From positions 1-64,000 of the forward strand of contig JAQWNF010000029.1 in NCBI GenBank assembly GCA_029246415.1: 64,000 nucleotides of DNA, given 5' to 3'. The DNA comes from Glaciecola sp. Its GTDB lineage: Bacteria > Pseudomonadota > Gammaproteobacteria > Enterobacterales > Alteromonadaceae. Numbering within the stretch: the stretch's first letter is position 1; every line of letters begins with the position of its first letter. The position numbers and the translations under genes were made by a program. Of this stretch, positions 18,266 through 27,531 are shown piece by piece. The notes below the pieces were generated by a model, which was given only the letters and a program-made list of their open reading frames with translations, was not told the DNA's origin and did not search any database.

Positions 18266-18883
18266 ATGTCAATTAGACCTCAGTTTAGCAACCAAGATGT
18301 TGAAGTACTAACCACCAACAAATTATACGACGGTTTCTTCAAAATGGTGCAATATAAAGTCAAACACAAGTTATTTGCGGGTGGTTGGTCTGATGTAGTG
18401 ACGCGAGAAATGTTTGAAAGAGGGCATGCTGTCGCATTATTGCCTTATGATCCAAATACTCAAGAGTTTGTATTAATTGAGCAGTTTCGATTAGGGGCAA
18501 TGGCAACATCCGATTCACCTTGGTTGATGGAGGTGATTGCCGGCATGATTGACGAAGGGTACAGTGCTGAAGATATTTGTCATAAAGAAGCGCATGAAGA
18601 AGCGGGCATTCATTTATCCAACCTAACCAAAGCTTGTAGTTATCTATCTAGCCCCGGAGGAACAACGGAGCGTTTGCATATTTTTATTGCTAAGACTGAT
18701 GCTACGTTAGCTCATGGGGTGCACGGAGTGGATGATGAGTCCGAAGATATTCTGGTGCATCGAGTGCCCGAGCAAACCGCACTAGAATGGCTTGATTCTG
18801 GTCGTATAGATAACGCAGCGGCGATTATTGCACTACAGTATTTCTTTTTAAATAAACAAAAAATCATAACGGGTTGGCAGTGA
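18266..18883 (+). CDS. nudF: ADP-ribose pyrophosphatase (NudF-type Nudix hydrolase)
   Basis: Splits ADP-ribose to AMP and ribose-5-phosphate. The N-terminus VLTTNKLYDGFFKMVQYKVK and the stretch HAVALLPYDPNTQEFVLIEQFRLG are typical of NudF, as is PWLMEVIAGMID. The Nudix box covers GMIDEGYSAEDICHKEAHEE followed by AGI. The core REUXEE glutamates are kept, but the usual first Glu is Tyr and the Arg before the first core Glu is Lys. The late motif SSPGGTTERLHIFIA, with its ADP-ribose-binding residues, is intact, so activity is likely. TTAGGGAA precedes the ATG. The end overlaps yqiB by 4 bp (GTGA). Confidence 0.92.
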   Translation: MSIRPQFSNQDVEVLTTNKLYDGFFKMVQYKVKHKLFAGGWSDVVTREMFERGHAVALLPYDPNTQEFVLIEQFRLGAMATSDSPWLMEVIAGMIDEGYSAEDICHKEAHEEAGIHLSNLTKACSYLSSPGGTTERLHIFIAKTDATLAHGVHGVDDESEDILVHRVPEQTALEWLDSGRIDNAAAIIALQYFFLNKQKIITGWQ

Positions 18884-19323
18884 GTATTCAGCATAAAAAA
18901 AAGTACGTTCCCCATTTACCTAGCTTATTGGCAATAGGGGATCATAACTACGCGCGCTTTATGCGGTTATTGCCCGATTGTGATACTGAAGATTTAACCT
19001 ATGAGTTTTGTGTCGAAGCGTTGTTAAGCTACTCGATTACTATCGTTGAATGTGCGCGTTACACCACGACAGTAGAAGTCAAACAGATCGCAGAGCAACT
19101 GCCTAATTTTCTTAAGCCGTCGATGACGGTGCGCTTATACCATGATGCTAAATCTGCTGAGGTCATCAGTTGCCAGCATGTAGGTAATTTAAAGGCGAGT
19201 TACGAATACCCTAATTTACACATGCATCAAAAAAACGAAAAGTTTATGGTGAATGTTTTCTTATCTGAATGGCTACAGTTTTGTGTGGCATATCACAATA
19301 AATTAGCGGCGCAAAAACAATGA
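18880..19323 (+). CDS. yqiB: DUF1249 family protein YqiB
   Basis: Conserved cytoplasmic protein of 147 residues with unknown function, always found between nudF and the YqiA esterase in this group. Family landmarks are HLPSLLAIGDHNYARFMRLL at the start, TIVECARYTTTVEV in the middle and SMTVRLYHDAKSAEV with YEYPNLHMHQKNEK towards the end. I choose GTG 18880, which overlaps the nudF stop codon in GTGA and gives the normal family N-terminus. A TTG six bases upstream would add only two residues. The stop overlaps the yqiA start codon (ATGA). This tight coupling suggests a fixed stoichiometry with its neighbours. Confidence 0.9.
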   Translation: MSIQHKKKYVPHLPSLLAIGDHNYARFMRLLPDCDTEDLTYEFCVEALLSYSITIVECARYTTTVEVKQIAEQLPNFLKPSMTVRLYHDAKSAEVISCQHVGNLKASYEYPNLHMHQKNEKFMVNVFLSEWLQFCVAYHNKLAAQKQ

Positions 19324-19946
19324 GTTTCCCACAAGCACACATTTTATACTTGCATGGATTTTTGAGCTCTCCGATGTCAGCTAAAGCTCAAGAGATGCGC
19401 CTGTATGTGGCACAGCATTTTCCGCATATTCAGCTACATATGCCTTTACTATCAGGTATTCCCAGCAAAGCTGTAGCGCAAGCAATAACCCGATTTAGTG
19501 CTTTGCAAAATACTTACGGTGAGCAATTATTAGGTGTTGTAGGCAGTTCAATGGGAGGCTTTTTAGCCACGCATTTGGTCGAAAAAGTCAGTGCACCTGA
19601 GTACTCTCCAAAAGCGGTATTAATTAACCCAGCGGTTGCCCCACATCGACTTTTCCCCAAGTATTTTGGGGAGCATGTGAATCCATATACTCAGGAGCAA
19701 TTTACGTTAACTTATGCTGATATTGATGCGATTGAACAACGCTATATAGAGCAGATACATACTCCTGAACAGTTTCAAGTGTGGTTACAAACCGGTGATG
19801 AAGTGCTCGATTACCGACTTGCTGAGGTGTTGTATCAACACAGTGATTTACGCATTCGAGACGGTGGTGACCATGCCTATCAAGATTTTAGCCGCGAGTT
19901 ACCGGAGGTTTGTCAATTTTTAGGGTGTGAAAGGTTTGCTCAATAG
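19320..19946 (+). CDS. yqiA: YqiA/YcfP-family esterase
   Basis: Small alpha/beta hydrolase of 208 residues with esterase activity on short acyl esters in its E. coli relative. The oxyanion region is ILYLHGFLSSPMSAKAQEM near the N-terminus. The nucleophile elbow is GSSMGG (G-x-S-x-G) in GVVGSSMGGFLATHL. The acid and histidine come from QTGDEVLDYR and GGDHAYQDF. The physiological substrate is unknown. Its ATG overlaps the yqiB stop codon, and parE follows after 90 bp, as in E. coli. No signal peptide is present, so it acts in the cytoplasm. Confidence 0.92.
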   Translation: MSFPQAHILYLHGFLSSPMSAKAQEMRLYVAQHFPHIQLHMPLLSGIPSKAVAQAITRFSALQNTYGEQLLGVVGSSMGGFLATHLVEKVSAPEYSPKAVLINPAVAPHRLFPKYFGEHVNPYTQEQFTLTYADIDAIEQRYIEQIHTPEQFQVWLQTGDEVLDYRLAEVLYQHSDLRIRDGGDHAYQDFSRELPEVCQFLGCERFAQ

Positions 19947-20036
19947 TTAGGTACTTGGTAATATCGCGAGATAATAACTTAGTTACCCGCACGTACAATC
20001 GTGTTATGTGTAACAACCACCAAGGCGTAGTATTAC

Positions 20037-21929
20037 ATGTCAGAGCAATATAATTCAGATGCCATTGAAGTCCTAAACGGCCTAGATCCGGTGAAACGTC
20101 GCCCCGGCATGTACACCGACACCACCCGCCCTAACCATCTCAGCCAAGAAGTTATTGATAACTCAGTGGATGAAGCGTTAGCAGGACACGCCTCTACAAT
20201 TAAAGTGATATTGCATGATGATCAATCATTAGAAGTCATTGATGATGGTCGCGGTATGCCTGTCGATATCCACCCAGAAGAGAAAATTTCTGGCGTAGAA
20301 TTGATTATGACCAAGCTGCATGCCGGTGGAAAGTTTTCAAACAAAAACTATGAATTTTCAGGTGGTTTGCACGGGGTAGGTATCTCTGTCGTTAATGCCC
20401 TTTCAACTCGAGTCGAAGTGACTATTCGCCGAAATGGTGAAGTACATCAAATCGTCTTCGCAAATGGTGACAAAATATCTGAACTCGCTGTCATCGATAC
20501 TTGTGGAAAAAGAAACACAGGTACGAGTGTGCATTTTTGGCCTGATGTGAGTTATTTTGATTCGGGTTATTTTTCGGTCCGTCAAATCTTGCATGTATTA
20601 CGTGCTAAAGCAGTATTGTGTCCAGGTTTACGCATTCGTTTTGACAACAAAATCAGTAAAGAAACGACCGAATGGTACTACGAAGACGGACTGCGCGATT
20701 ATTTATATGACTCAGTCAAAGAGTTTGAAACATTGCCGAGTGATGAGCCTTTTGTTGGGACGTTTTCTGGTAATCTCGAAGCAGCTGACTGGGCAGTGAT
20801 GTGGTTACCTGAAGGTGGGGACATGATCACCGAGTCTTATGTCAACCTGATCCCTACCGCTCAAGGGGGAACGCATGTTAACGGCTTGAGACAGGGCTTG
20901 TTAGAATCAATGCGCGAGTTTTGTGAATTTAGAAACTTATTACCTCGAGGCGTAAAGCTAACGCCTGATGATATTTGGGACCGATGCAGTTACGTATTGT
21001 CGACAAAAATGCAGGATCCACAATTTGCCGGACAAACCAAAGAGCGATTATCATCACGTCAAGCTGCTGCGTTTGTATCGGGTATCGTCAAAGACTCGTT
21101 CAGTTTGTGGTTGAACCAGCATACTGATATCGCTGAGTTATTGGCAGATATGTGTATTAACAATGCCCAAAAACGCTTACGTCAAACCAAAAAAGTTGCT
21201 CGCAAAAAAGTCACTCAAGGCCCGGCATTACCCGGTAAATTAACGGATTGTTCATCACAGGATAATAGCCGTTCAGAGTTATTTTTGGTGGAAGGGGATT
21301 CTGCTGGCGGCTCAGCCAAACAAGCGCGCGATCGCGAAATACAAGCCATCATGCCGCTGCGCGGCAAGATCCTAAATTCATGGGAAGTCGATTCATCACA
21401 AGTTCTCGCTTCGCAAGAGATCCACGATATTTCAGTGGCACTGGGGATCGACCCCGACAGCGAAGATTTATCCGGTTTGCGCTATGGTAAAATCTGTATC
21501 TTAGCGGATGCGGATTCGGATGGACTGCATATTGCGACTTTGTTATGTGCATTGTTTGTCAGACACTTTAGAACGTTGGTAAACGCAGGCCATGTATATG
21601 TGGCGATGCCGCCATTGTTTCGTATTGATATTGGCAAAGAAGTCTATTATGCATTGGATGAAAGTGAGAAACAGGGCATTTTAGACCGTATTGAAGCTGA
21701 GAAAAAACGCGGTAAGGTCAACGTTCAGCGCTTTAAAGGTTTGGGTGAGATGAATCCATTACAACTGCGTGAAACCACCATGGACCCCAATACACGACGT
21801 CTAGTTCAGCTGACCATTGATGACTCGGATGAAATGCTAGAGATCATGGATATGCTACTTGCTAAAAAACGTTCTGGTGATCGCAAGGTGTGGTTAGAAG
21901 GTAAAGGGAACATGGCGCAGGTTGACTAA
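20037..21929 (+). CDS. parE: DNA topoisomerase IV subunit B
   Basis: ATPase subunit of topoisomerase IV, which unlinks daughter chromosomes together with ParC (not in this window). The GHKL ATPase fold shows EVIDNSVDEALAGHA and LEVIDDGRGMPVDIHPEE, with GLHGVGISVVNAL as the ATP lid. The transducer domain follows. The TOPRIM domain has LFLVEGDSAGGSAKQARDRE, IMPLRGKILN and ILADADSDGLHI. The 630 residues are full length. ParE rather than GyrB is indicated by the length without the GyrB insertion and by the nudF-yqiB-yqiA-parE context. yaeQ follows 35 bp downstream, possibly on the same transcript. Confidence 0.97.
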   Translation: MSEQYNSDAIEVLNGLDPVKRRPGMYTDTTRPNHLSQEVIDNSVDEALAGHASTIKVILHDDQSLEVIDDGRGMPVDIHPEEKISGVELIMTKLHAGGKFSNKNYEFSGGLHGVGISVVNALSTRVEVTIRRNGEVHQIVFANGDKISELAVIDTCGKRNTGTSVHFWPDVSYFDSGYFSVRQILHVLRAKAVLCPGLRIRFDNKISKETTEWYYEDGLRDYLYDSVKEFETLPSDEPFVGTFSGNLEAADWAVMWLPEGGDMITESYVNLIPTAQGGTHVNGLRQGLLESMREFCEFRNLLPRGVKLTPDDIWDRCSYVLSTKMQDPQFAGQTKERLSSRQAAAFVSGIVKDSFSLWLNQHTDIAELLADMCINNAQKRLRQTKKVARKKVTQGPALPGKLTDCSSQDNSRSELFLVEGDSAGGSAKQARDREIQAIMPLRGKILNSWEVDSSQVLASQEIHDISVALGIDPDSEDLSGLRYGKICILADADSDGLHIATLLCALFVRHFRTLVNAGHVYVAMPPLFRIDIGKEVYYALDESEKQGILDRIEAEKKRGKVNVQRFKGLGEMNPLQLRETTMDPNTRRLVQLTIDDSDEMLEIMDMLLAKKRSGDRKVWLEGKGNMAQVD

Positions 21930-21964
21930 CCTGCTCACTCATAAAACAAACAGGAAGTGTTTAC

Positions 21965-22513
21965 ATGGCACTCAAGCCCACCATTTATAAATTTTCTATC
22001 GCCATATCTGATTTAAATCAGCATCATTACGACACCTTAAATTTGACGGTAGCACAACATCCCTCAGAAACTGCAGAGCGAATGATGGCGCGGTTGATGG
22101 CGTTTTGTTTACATGCAGCTGAGGACTCCGAGCAATTGCTGGCCTTTACCAAAGGGTTGAGCTCTCCAGACGAACCCGATATCTGGTTACGCGGGCTCAA
22201 TGATGTTTTAGAGCTGTCCATAGATATGGGTGAGCCAAGTGCTGAGCGTGCCAAAAAAGCCAGCCGTCTGGCTCAGCGTGCTTATATCTATACATTCAAT
22301 TCTAAATCGGATGTCTGGTGGCGCCAAAGCGAAGCGGAGTTAACTCAGTTACCTATTAATGTCATTCAATTTGACTGGTCGCAGATCCAAGCTTTAAGTA
22401 CGGCTTTAAGCCGTACCTTGTCTCTTTCGTTAACCATCACCGAACAATCTATTTATGTTGCATTTCCTGACTCTCAATGTGAAGTGCATTGGAGTGTGCT
22501 GCAATCGGTATAA
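21965..22513 (+). CDS. yaeQ: YaeQ family protein
   Basis: Conserved soluble protein of 182 residues with a PD-(D/E)XK nuclease-like fold in solved family members. The biological role is not settled; early reports linked it to RfaH-related transcription. Landmarks are ALKPTIYKFSIAISDLNQHH at the start, HPSETAERMMARLMAFCLHA, the possible active-site acids in PDEPDIWLRGLNDVLELSID, and the basic GEPSAERAKKASRLAQR. AGGAAGTG precedes the ATG. It follows parE on the same strand, so it may be the last gene of that operon. The region after it is occupied by a decayed gene. Confidence 0.92.
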   Translation: MALKPTIYKFSIAISDLNQHHYDTLNLTVAQHPSETAERMMARLMAFCLHAAEDSEQLLAFTKGLSSPDEPDIWLRGLNDVLELSIDMGEPSAERAKKASRLAQRAYIYTFNSKSDVWWRQSEAELTQLPINVIQFDWSQIQALSTALSRTLSLSLTITEQSIYVAFPDSQCEVHWSVLQSV

Positions 22514-22605
22514 ACAAGACTTTTTAAAACCCTGAAAATATGAACTATGCTATTAGTTAGTATTATCTATAACAAGATAACTTATAACAATAAAGCGAGT
22601 TTAGT

Positions 22606-23112
22606 TTGGAAAAGACAGGGTTAAATTGGGTCGAAGGGATTGGTGCTTCGGCCGGCAGGCTGGAGGCGATTGACAGTTTTTTACCCATTGCCCAATATAA
22701 ATGGGGCACATTTTCGCTTAGGCTTGAACGTAGGATGCAAGTCAAACGTGTCACCTCACTCAAAGCGTATCATGAAATTTTGCGCAATGATGAGAGCGAA
22801 ATTAAAGCAATGCGCAATGAGCAGTTGATCCCCGTCCTTGAATTGGTCGCTAAAGCCGATGAGCAAGAAGGCATTCGAGTATAGGTTGCTGGAGTTGCAA
22901 CAGGCGAGGAAGCATATTCGATTGCGATGCTATTGAAATAGGAGATATTTAAGCAAAAGCGTATGCTCAAGTTAAAAGTGTTTGCCACTGACTTAAACCC
23001 AAAGATTTTAGATATAGCCAGTGTAGGGAGCTATCCAGACACAATCAGCAAAAAAATTCCACAAGCATTGGTGGCCCTATATCTTACCGGCATGCCTGAG
23101 AGGTTGGTGTAG
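22606..23112 (+). pseudogene. Decayed CheB/CheR fusion (chemotaxis methylesterase/methyltransferase relic)
   Basis: One continuous reading frame keeps recognisable pieces of a CheB-CheR fusion. It starts (TTG) with a CheB-like VEGIGASAGRLEAIDSF. It then jumps directly to the CheR N-terminal domain (LERRMQVKRVTSLKAYHEIL, then RNDESEIKAM), so nearly the whole CheB catalytic domain is missing. After EGIRV comes a stop (22882-22884) where the family has Trp. The same frame then continues with VAGVATGEEAYSIAMLL, the CheR SAM-binding motif, a second stop (22939-22941), and KVFATDLNPKILDIASVGSYPD. It ends at a third stop at 23110-23112. The gene is thus deleted internally, broken by two nonsense changes and truncated. 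No other chemotaxis gene is near. Confidence 0.85.
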
Positions 23113-23128
23113 CGAGTTCATCTTATTA

Positions 23129-23153
23129 GTGTGGGGCTTTAAAAAGCCCACAC
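23129..23153 (-). terminator. Hairpin enclosing the stop codon of the amylase gene
   Basis: Arms GTGTGGGGCTTT (23129-23140) and AAAGCCCACAC (23143-23153) pair with a single bulged G. The stop codon of the amylase gene (23139-23141) sits at the tip. It may end the minus-strand operon, but no T-run follows, so termination strength is uncertain. It could instead protect the 3' end of the message. Confidence 0.5.
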
Positions 23154-25526
23154 CGTGATAGAGTATCCAGCTATGTCCAAGGTGACGGCTCCATTAGTAT
23201 CAGTGATTAACTCACTTGGTGTATTGTGGTTATGATTAAAAATTAAATTGAGATTGTCATTAGCATGCGACTGTCCAAGTTGCACAGTATCTGTAGTAGT
23301 TTGTCCACTCAAATTAATCGCTACCAATACACTGTTGTCTGCGCTCTGCGACTGCCAAATTAACACTGAATCATTAGCTTGGCTTAATGTTGTTTTAGTT
23401 CCTGTTGCTATTTCTGGATAGGCTTGACGTAAGGCATATAAGGTTTGATAAAAAGTATATAGACTATTACTGTCATTGAGCTGTGCTGCAACGTTGACTG
23501 TTGTGGCATTAGCCGACAATACTCTAAATGTGCTATTTCCGGAGGTGAACCCTGCGGTTTGGGAATCATTTGTCCAGCTCATAGGGGTCCGTAACGAGGC
23601 ATCATCTTGCATATTAGTGGCAGCTGCCATACCAATTTCCTCACCATAATAGGTAAAGGGATTAGCTGATAATAAGATATACGACGCAGCGGCAAGGCGA
23701 TATTGTGTTAGATTATTATTTAATTGATTAGCAATCCGATCGCCGGCAAAAAAATCATGATTGGCTAAAATTAGTGGCATATTCGCTAGGTTATTATCGT
23801 TGATGATGCTGATTAGACTTGATTGCACACGTTGCGCTTTTACCGAGTTTATAATTTGATGACCGGCACTAAAGTGAAAGGCTTTTCCGCATGAATTATC
23901 TTGTGCAAATTGGGGATAACTACTCGGCGCTTCACATACCATGTATGCATGTGGGTATTGCGTAATAATATCTCGCATAGCCCGCATTACAGTGTGGTTT
24001 TGGGCTTGGTCTTCAAGTGCGCCGGGACCGTTTTCCACGAGTACCCCAACGGCATCAAAGCGAAAACCATCTACACCTTTGTTGAGCCAGTAGGCTAAAT
24101 TAGATTGATGAAAAGCAATCACTTCAGGGTTGAGTAAATTAAAATCAGGCATGCGAGAGGTAAACGCTCCATAGAAATTGCCAGATACACCAGTTCGCCA
24201 TGGGCTTCTGCCCCATAGAGACCAATTAGTGGGCGCGACATCTCGCCAGATAAACCAGTCACGCTTAGGATGATTGGGGCTGGATGCAGAATCGATAAAT
24301 ACTGGATTTTGATAACTCGCATGATTGATCAAATAATCGATGACAATTGCTATGCCTCGTTGATGAGCTTGCTCGAGTAGGCGTTCAAAATCAGCATTAG
24401 TACCGTAATCTGATTCAATTTTTCGATAATCTTGGGTTTCATAGCCATGATCATTATCAGAGCTTTCCATAATCGGCATCAACCATAAACCCGTAATGCC
24501 TAATGTTTCAAGGTAGTCTAATTGTTCAATTAAGCCATTGATATCACCAATACCATCCCCGTCCGAGTCTTTGTAGCCACGCACATAAATTTCCATAAAA
24601 TTTGCATTTTTCTGCCAGTTTTGTGGCAATGATGAATTCGGGACGATAACGTCTACAGGGCTCAAATCAATGCTATTAGACGCATTGCCAATTGAGGCTT
24701 CAAGCTCATTAAGTGCGGCTCTGGCCGTTGCTTCATCAGCAAAAGGTTCGGCATTGATGCCTGTAATGTTCACGGCAGTATCTTGCACGACCCATATTTG
24801 TGTACCAAAAACATCGGGAATAACACGTAAATCATAGGCAGGACTTTTAATATCACCAAAATGCACAATGAAGTTAAAATACTCACTGCCATCAATTATG
24901 GGTACTTCAAAGACCGCATAATCGGCTTCAATGCGCGTAAGAGGCCGAGGATTTTGCCACGTCGTTTGGTCTTCGGCGGCAATCGCATTGCCCCATAAAT
25001 GTAAGCCCCAAATATCGTACTGCTGTGCGGTATGCAAAAAATGGATTTTCATCATAGTTTGCGCAGTCGGTGGAGTCGCCTCTGGTGGCATTGTTTCAGG
25101 TGGAGTGGTAACAGGTGGTGTTTTGGCAGGGATACTCGACACAGGGATATTCAGCGAACCGGTATTACTGAGCTCTCCATCGGTTACTTGTAAAGCGGCA
25201 ACATAGGTTCCGTTTTCGGGAACGGTGAAGGTATATTGTGTTGTGGTTACACAGTTTGAGATCGCATCATCAATGGTAACTGCGCCAGTAATCTCGATTG
25301 TACAACTCAGATTAGTTTGTTGGTTATCACTGACACGCCAAGATACACTTACTTGACCGTTACTGTTAATACTACGAACAGATAAGTTATCAATATTCGG
25401 AGCCGTATTGACCGGCTGAGTTGGCTGACTGGGTTGTGAGGGAGTATTAGTACCACCAGAACCGCCACCGCAGCCAATGAGTGCTAGTAGCAATAATAAA
25501 CAGCAACTAAATTGATGTATACGCAT
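23139..25526 (-). CDS. Alpha-amylase-family (GH13) lipoprotein with CBM41-like domain
   Basis: Surface or periplasmic starch-type hydrolase of about 795 residues. The start is set at ATG 25526, giving a lipoprotein signal ending LIGC (Cys19, then Gly-rich). Next come an Ig-like domain (about 40-130), a Pro/Thr linker and a CBM41/pullulanase-associated domain (about 155-260; IWGLHLWGNAIA, EYFNFIVHFGD and QIWVVQD). The GH13 barrel follows. Its four regions are visible: VIDYLINH, GFRFDAVG with nucleophile Asp491, VCEAPSS with acid Glu532, and ANHDFF with Asp591. A C-terminal beta domain ends the protein. CBM41 points to alpha-1,4/1,6-glucan, glycogen or pullulan. It follows a sensor kinase gene by 43 bp and is probably co-transcribed. 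Confidence 0.9.
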   Translation of the reverse strand: MRIHQFSCCLLLLLALIGCGGGSGGTNTPSQPSQPTQPVNTAPNIDNLSVRSINSNGQVSVSWRVSDNQQTNLSCTIEITGAVTIDDAISNCVTTTQYTFTVPENGTYVAALQVTDGELSNTGSLNIPVSSIPAKTPPVTTPPETMPPEATPPTAQTMMKIHFLHTAQQYDIWGLHLWGNAIAAEDQTTWQNPRPLTRIEADYAVFEVPIIDGSEYFNFIVHFGDIKSPAYDLRVIPDVFGTQIWVVQDTAVNITGINAEPFADEATARAALNELEASIGNASNSIDLSPVDVIVPNSSLPQNWQKNANFMEIYVRGYKDSDGDGIGDINGLIEQLDYLETLGITGLWLMPIMESSDNDHGYETQDYRKIESDYGTNADFERLLEQAHQRGIAIVIDYLINHASYQNPVFIDSASSPNHPKRDWFIWRDVAPTNWSLWGRSPWRTGVSGNFYGAFTSRMPDFNLLNPEVIAFHQSNLAYWLNKGVDGFRFDAVGVLVENGPGALEDQAQNHTVMRAMRDIITQYPHAYMVCEAPSSYPQFAQDNSCGKAFHFSAGHQIINSVKAQRVQSSLISIINDNNLANMPLILANHDFFAGDRIANQLNNNLTQYRLAAASYILLSANPFTYYGEEIGMAAATNMQDDASLRTPMSWTNDSQTAGFTSGNSTFRVLSANATTVNVAAQLNDSNSLYTFYQTLYALRQAYPEIATGTKTTLSQANDSVLIWQSQSADNSVLVAINLSGQTTTDTVQLGQSHANDNLNLIFNHNHNTPSELITDTNGAVTLDIAGYSITVWAF

Positions 25527-25569
25527 TGTAAAATTTTTCTCTTTATTTTTTACACATAATAATGTCTTA

Positions 25570-27516
25570 TTAAGTAAAAGCAAACATCACTTTTTGAATG
25601 GTGCTTATCATCCTGGTTTGTTCTATTGGTTTGGTTATGACATCGTTCATGCCGATAGCTAAAAATGCCTTATGTCTTGCGGCAAAAGCTTCTGCAGTTA
25701 ATCCTATGATCGGGATACTTGCGAGGCGTTTATCTGGCAATGCTCTTATTTGTTTTGTCGCTTCTTCACCATCCATAATGGGCATATGAATATCCATGAG
25801 TACCAAGTCAAATTGATGCGCTTGAACCGCTGCGACGGCATCTTGTCCATTAATCACAGATATTACGCGATAGCCATTTTGTTCCAACATATGTTGTGCC
25901 ACCATGGTATTGATTTCATTATCTTCTACTAACAATATGGTTAGGGGTTTTATTGACGCTTTATCAATAGGTTGTGGTAAAACTTGTGTAGATATAGGAT
26001 TTTCACTGATGCCAATGTCGACAGGTACAATTACGGTAAACGTAGAGCCTTCGTTAATTTTACTGGTGACGCTTACGGAGCCATCTAATAGTGTTAAGAT
26101 TTTTTTGACGATGGTTAGACCTAAGCCTGTGCCACCATAATTGCGCGTGGTAGAACTGTCAGATTGGGTGAAAGATTCAAACACTGCATCTAATCTTGAT
26201 TCTTCTATTCCTATTCCAGTGTCTTGCACGGAGATACAAAATTGATGAGGTTCGTTTTTGAGAGAGTCATTCGTGTCTAAGGCATCAATTGTTTCGCCAT
26301 TTTTGACTACTGGAGGTGCGAGTTTCATTGAAATATGGATAGAGCCTTGCACGGTAAACTTAACCGCATTACTTACCAAATTAAATAATATTTGGCGTAA
26401 CCGAACAGGATCCGAATAGATATAGGTCTGTTCATCAATGTCACAATTGCAATATAATTGGGTGCCATTTTCAAGAGCTAACTTCGCAAAAATCACCTCT
26501 AAAGTTTGCATTAACTCGATTGGATAGACGGGAGCATGCTCAATGGCTAGTTTTCCGGATTCAATCTTCGATAAATCCAGTACGTCATTGATGACTGATG
26601 ATAATGTTTGGCTGGATTTGAGTAAGGCATCAACATACTCATGTTGTGCAGAAGTTAACGTCGTATTATTTAGCAGTTGTGCCGATCCAATGAGTCCATT
26701 GAGAGGGGTTCTTATTTCATGGCTAATCGTGGCCAAAAAATCATTTTTAGCGCGATTGGCAGCTTCTATTTTTTTGATGCTATCTTCTATTTCTAAAGAC
26801 ATAAAAGTTAATTCATCAGCCAAATCGGATAATTCATCTTGGCTAGCAAATGCAATAGGGATATGTTTTTTGGTTTGTGAAATGACTTGAGTGGCTTCTT
26901 TGAGCTTTTTAACACGTCCAATAATGACTCGGTTACTGATCCACCACAATACTAATGAGCCAAAAAGAGATGTAAAAATAGTAGCAAAAACGGTAATTAT
27001 TCGCAGTTGATTAATTGGCTGAGCGATAATATCCACCGATTCAGTAACGAATATTTTCCATTCCCAATATGCAAAATAAAAACCTGAAAATAATCGTTGT
27101 TGGTTATTGTCGGCGTAAGTGCCTGAAAAAAATATTTTATCTTTAGGCCAATAGATATTGGTTAAAGAGGATGCGATTGTTGAGGGGGTGGAGGTATAAA
27201 CTAATTTTCCTGATGGTTGGTGAACGATATGAAATGATTTACCGGTTTCTTGCTGCAACTTGGTGAGCTCTGTAAACACTTCATTTTGATACGCCGTTTT
27301 GAAGGATTCGATTTCAGCTAATCCAGATTGAATGAGTAGCTCTACCCTATCTTTTACAATGGATTGGGTAACTTGACGAGTGAGCATTTCCAGTAAATAT
27401 ATTTCTCGTTCTTGGGTGTGTTGTTTGGCTAGATAATAAGATAAAAACCCCAAAGAAGAGATAGTCACTATCAATATTGGAACAAATAGTAAAAGTAGCT
27501 TTTGGGTTAAGCGCAC
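25570..27516 (-). CDS. Hybrid sensor histidine kinase with receiver domain
   Basis: Inner-membrane sensor of 648 residues. TM helix 1 (about 7-29) and TM helix 2 (about 172-194) flank a ~140-residue periplasmic region, probably a Cache-like or binding-protein docking domain. HAMP follows (about 195-250), then HisKA with the phospho-accepting His266 in SHEIRTPLNG, and HATPase with N-box NLVSNAVKF, DTGIGIEE and GGTGLGLTIV. A receiver domain at about 523-640 has Asp575 in LVLMDIHMP. No HPt domain or DNA-binding regulator is encoded beside it, so the output partner is elsewhere. The start is GTG with AAGGA 8 bases upstream. The binding-protein gene lies 15 bp upstream, which suggests a paired periplasmic receptor. 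Confidence 0.92.
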   Translation of the reverse strand: MRLTQKLLLLFVPILIVTISSLGFLSYYLAKQHTQEREIYLLEMLTRQVTQSIVKDRVELLIQSGLAEIESFKTAYQNEVFTELTKLQQETGKSFHIVHQPSGKLVYTSTPSTIASSLTNIYWPKDKIFFSGTYADNNQQRLFSGFYFAYWEWKIFVTESVDIIAQPINQLRIITVFATIFTSLFGSLVLWWISNRVIIGRVKKLKEATQVISQTKKHIPIAFASQDELSDLADELTFMSLEIEDSIKKIEAANRAKNDFLATISHEIRTPLNGLIGSAQLLNNTTLTSAQHEYVDALLKSSQTLSSVINDVLDLSKIESGKLAIEHAPVYPIELMQTLEVIFAKLALENGTQLYCNCDIDEQTYIYSDPVRLRQILFNLVSNAVKFTVQGSIHISMKLAPPVVKNGETIDALDTNDSLKNEPHQFCISVQDTGIGIEESRLDAVFESFTQSDSSTTRNYGGTGLGLTIVKKILTLLDGSVSVTSKINEGSTFTVIVPVDIGISENPISTQVLPQPIDKASIKPLTILLVEDNEINTMVAQHMLEQNGYRVISVINGQDAVAAVQAHQFDLVLMDIHMPIMDGEEATKQIRALPDKRLASIPIIGLTAEAFAARHKAFLAIGMNDVITKPIEQTRMISTIQKVMFAFT

Positions 27517-27531
27517 AACAACATCCTTGTA

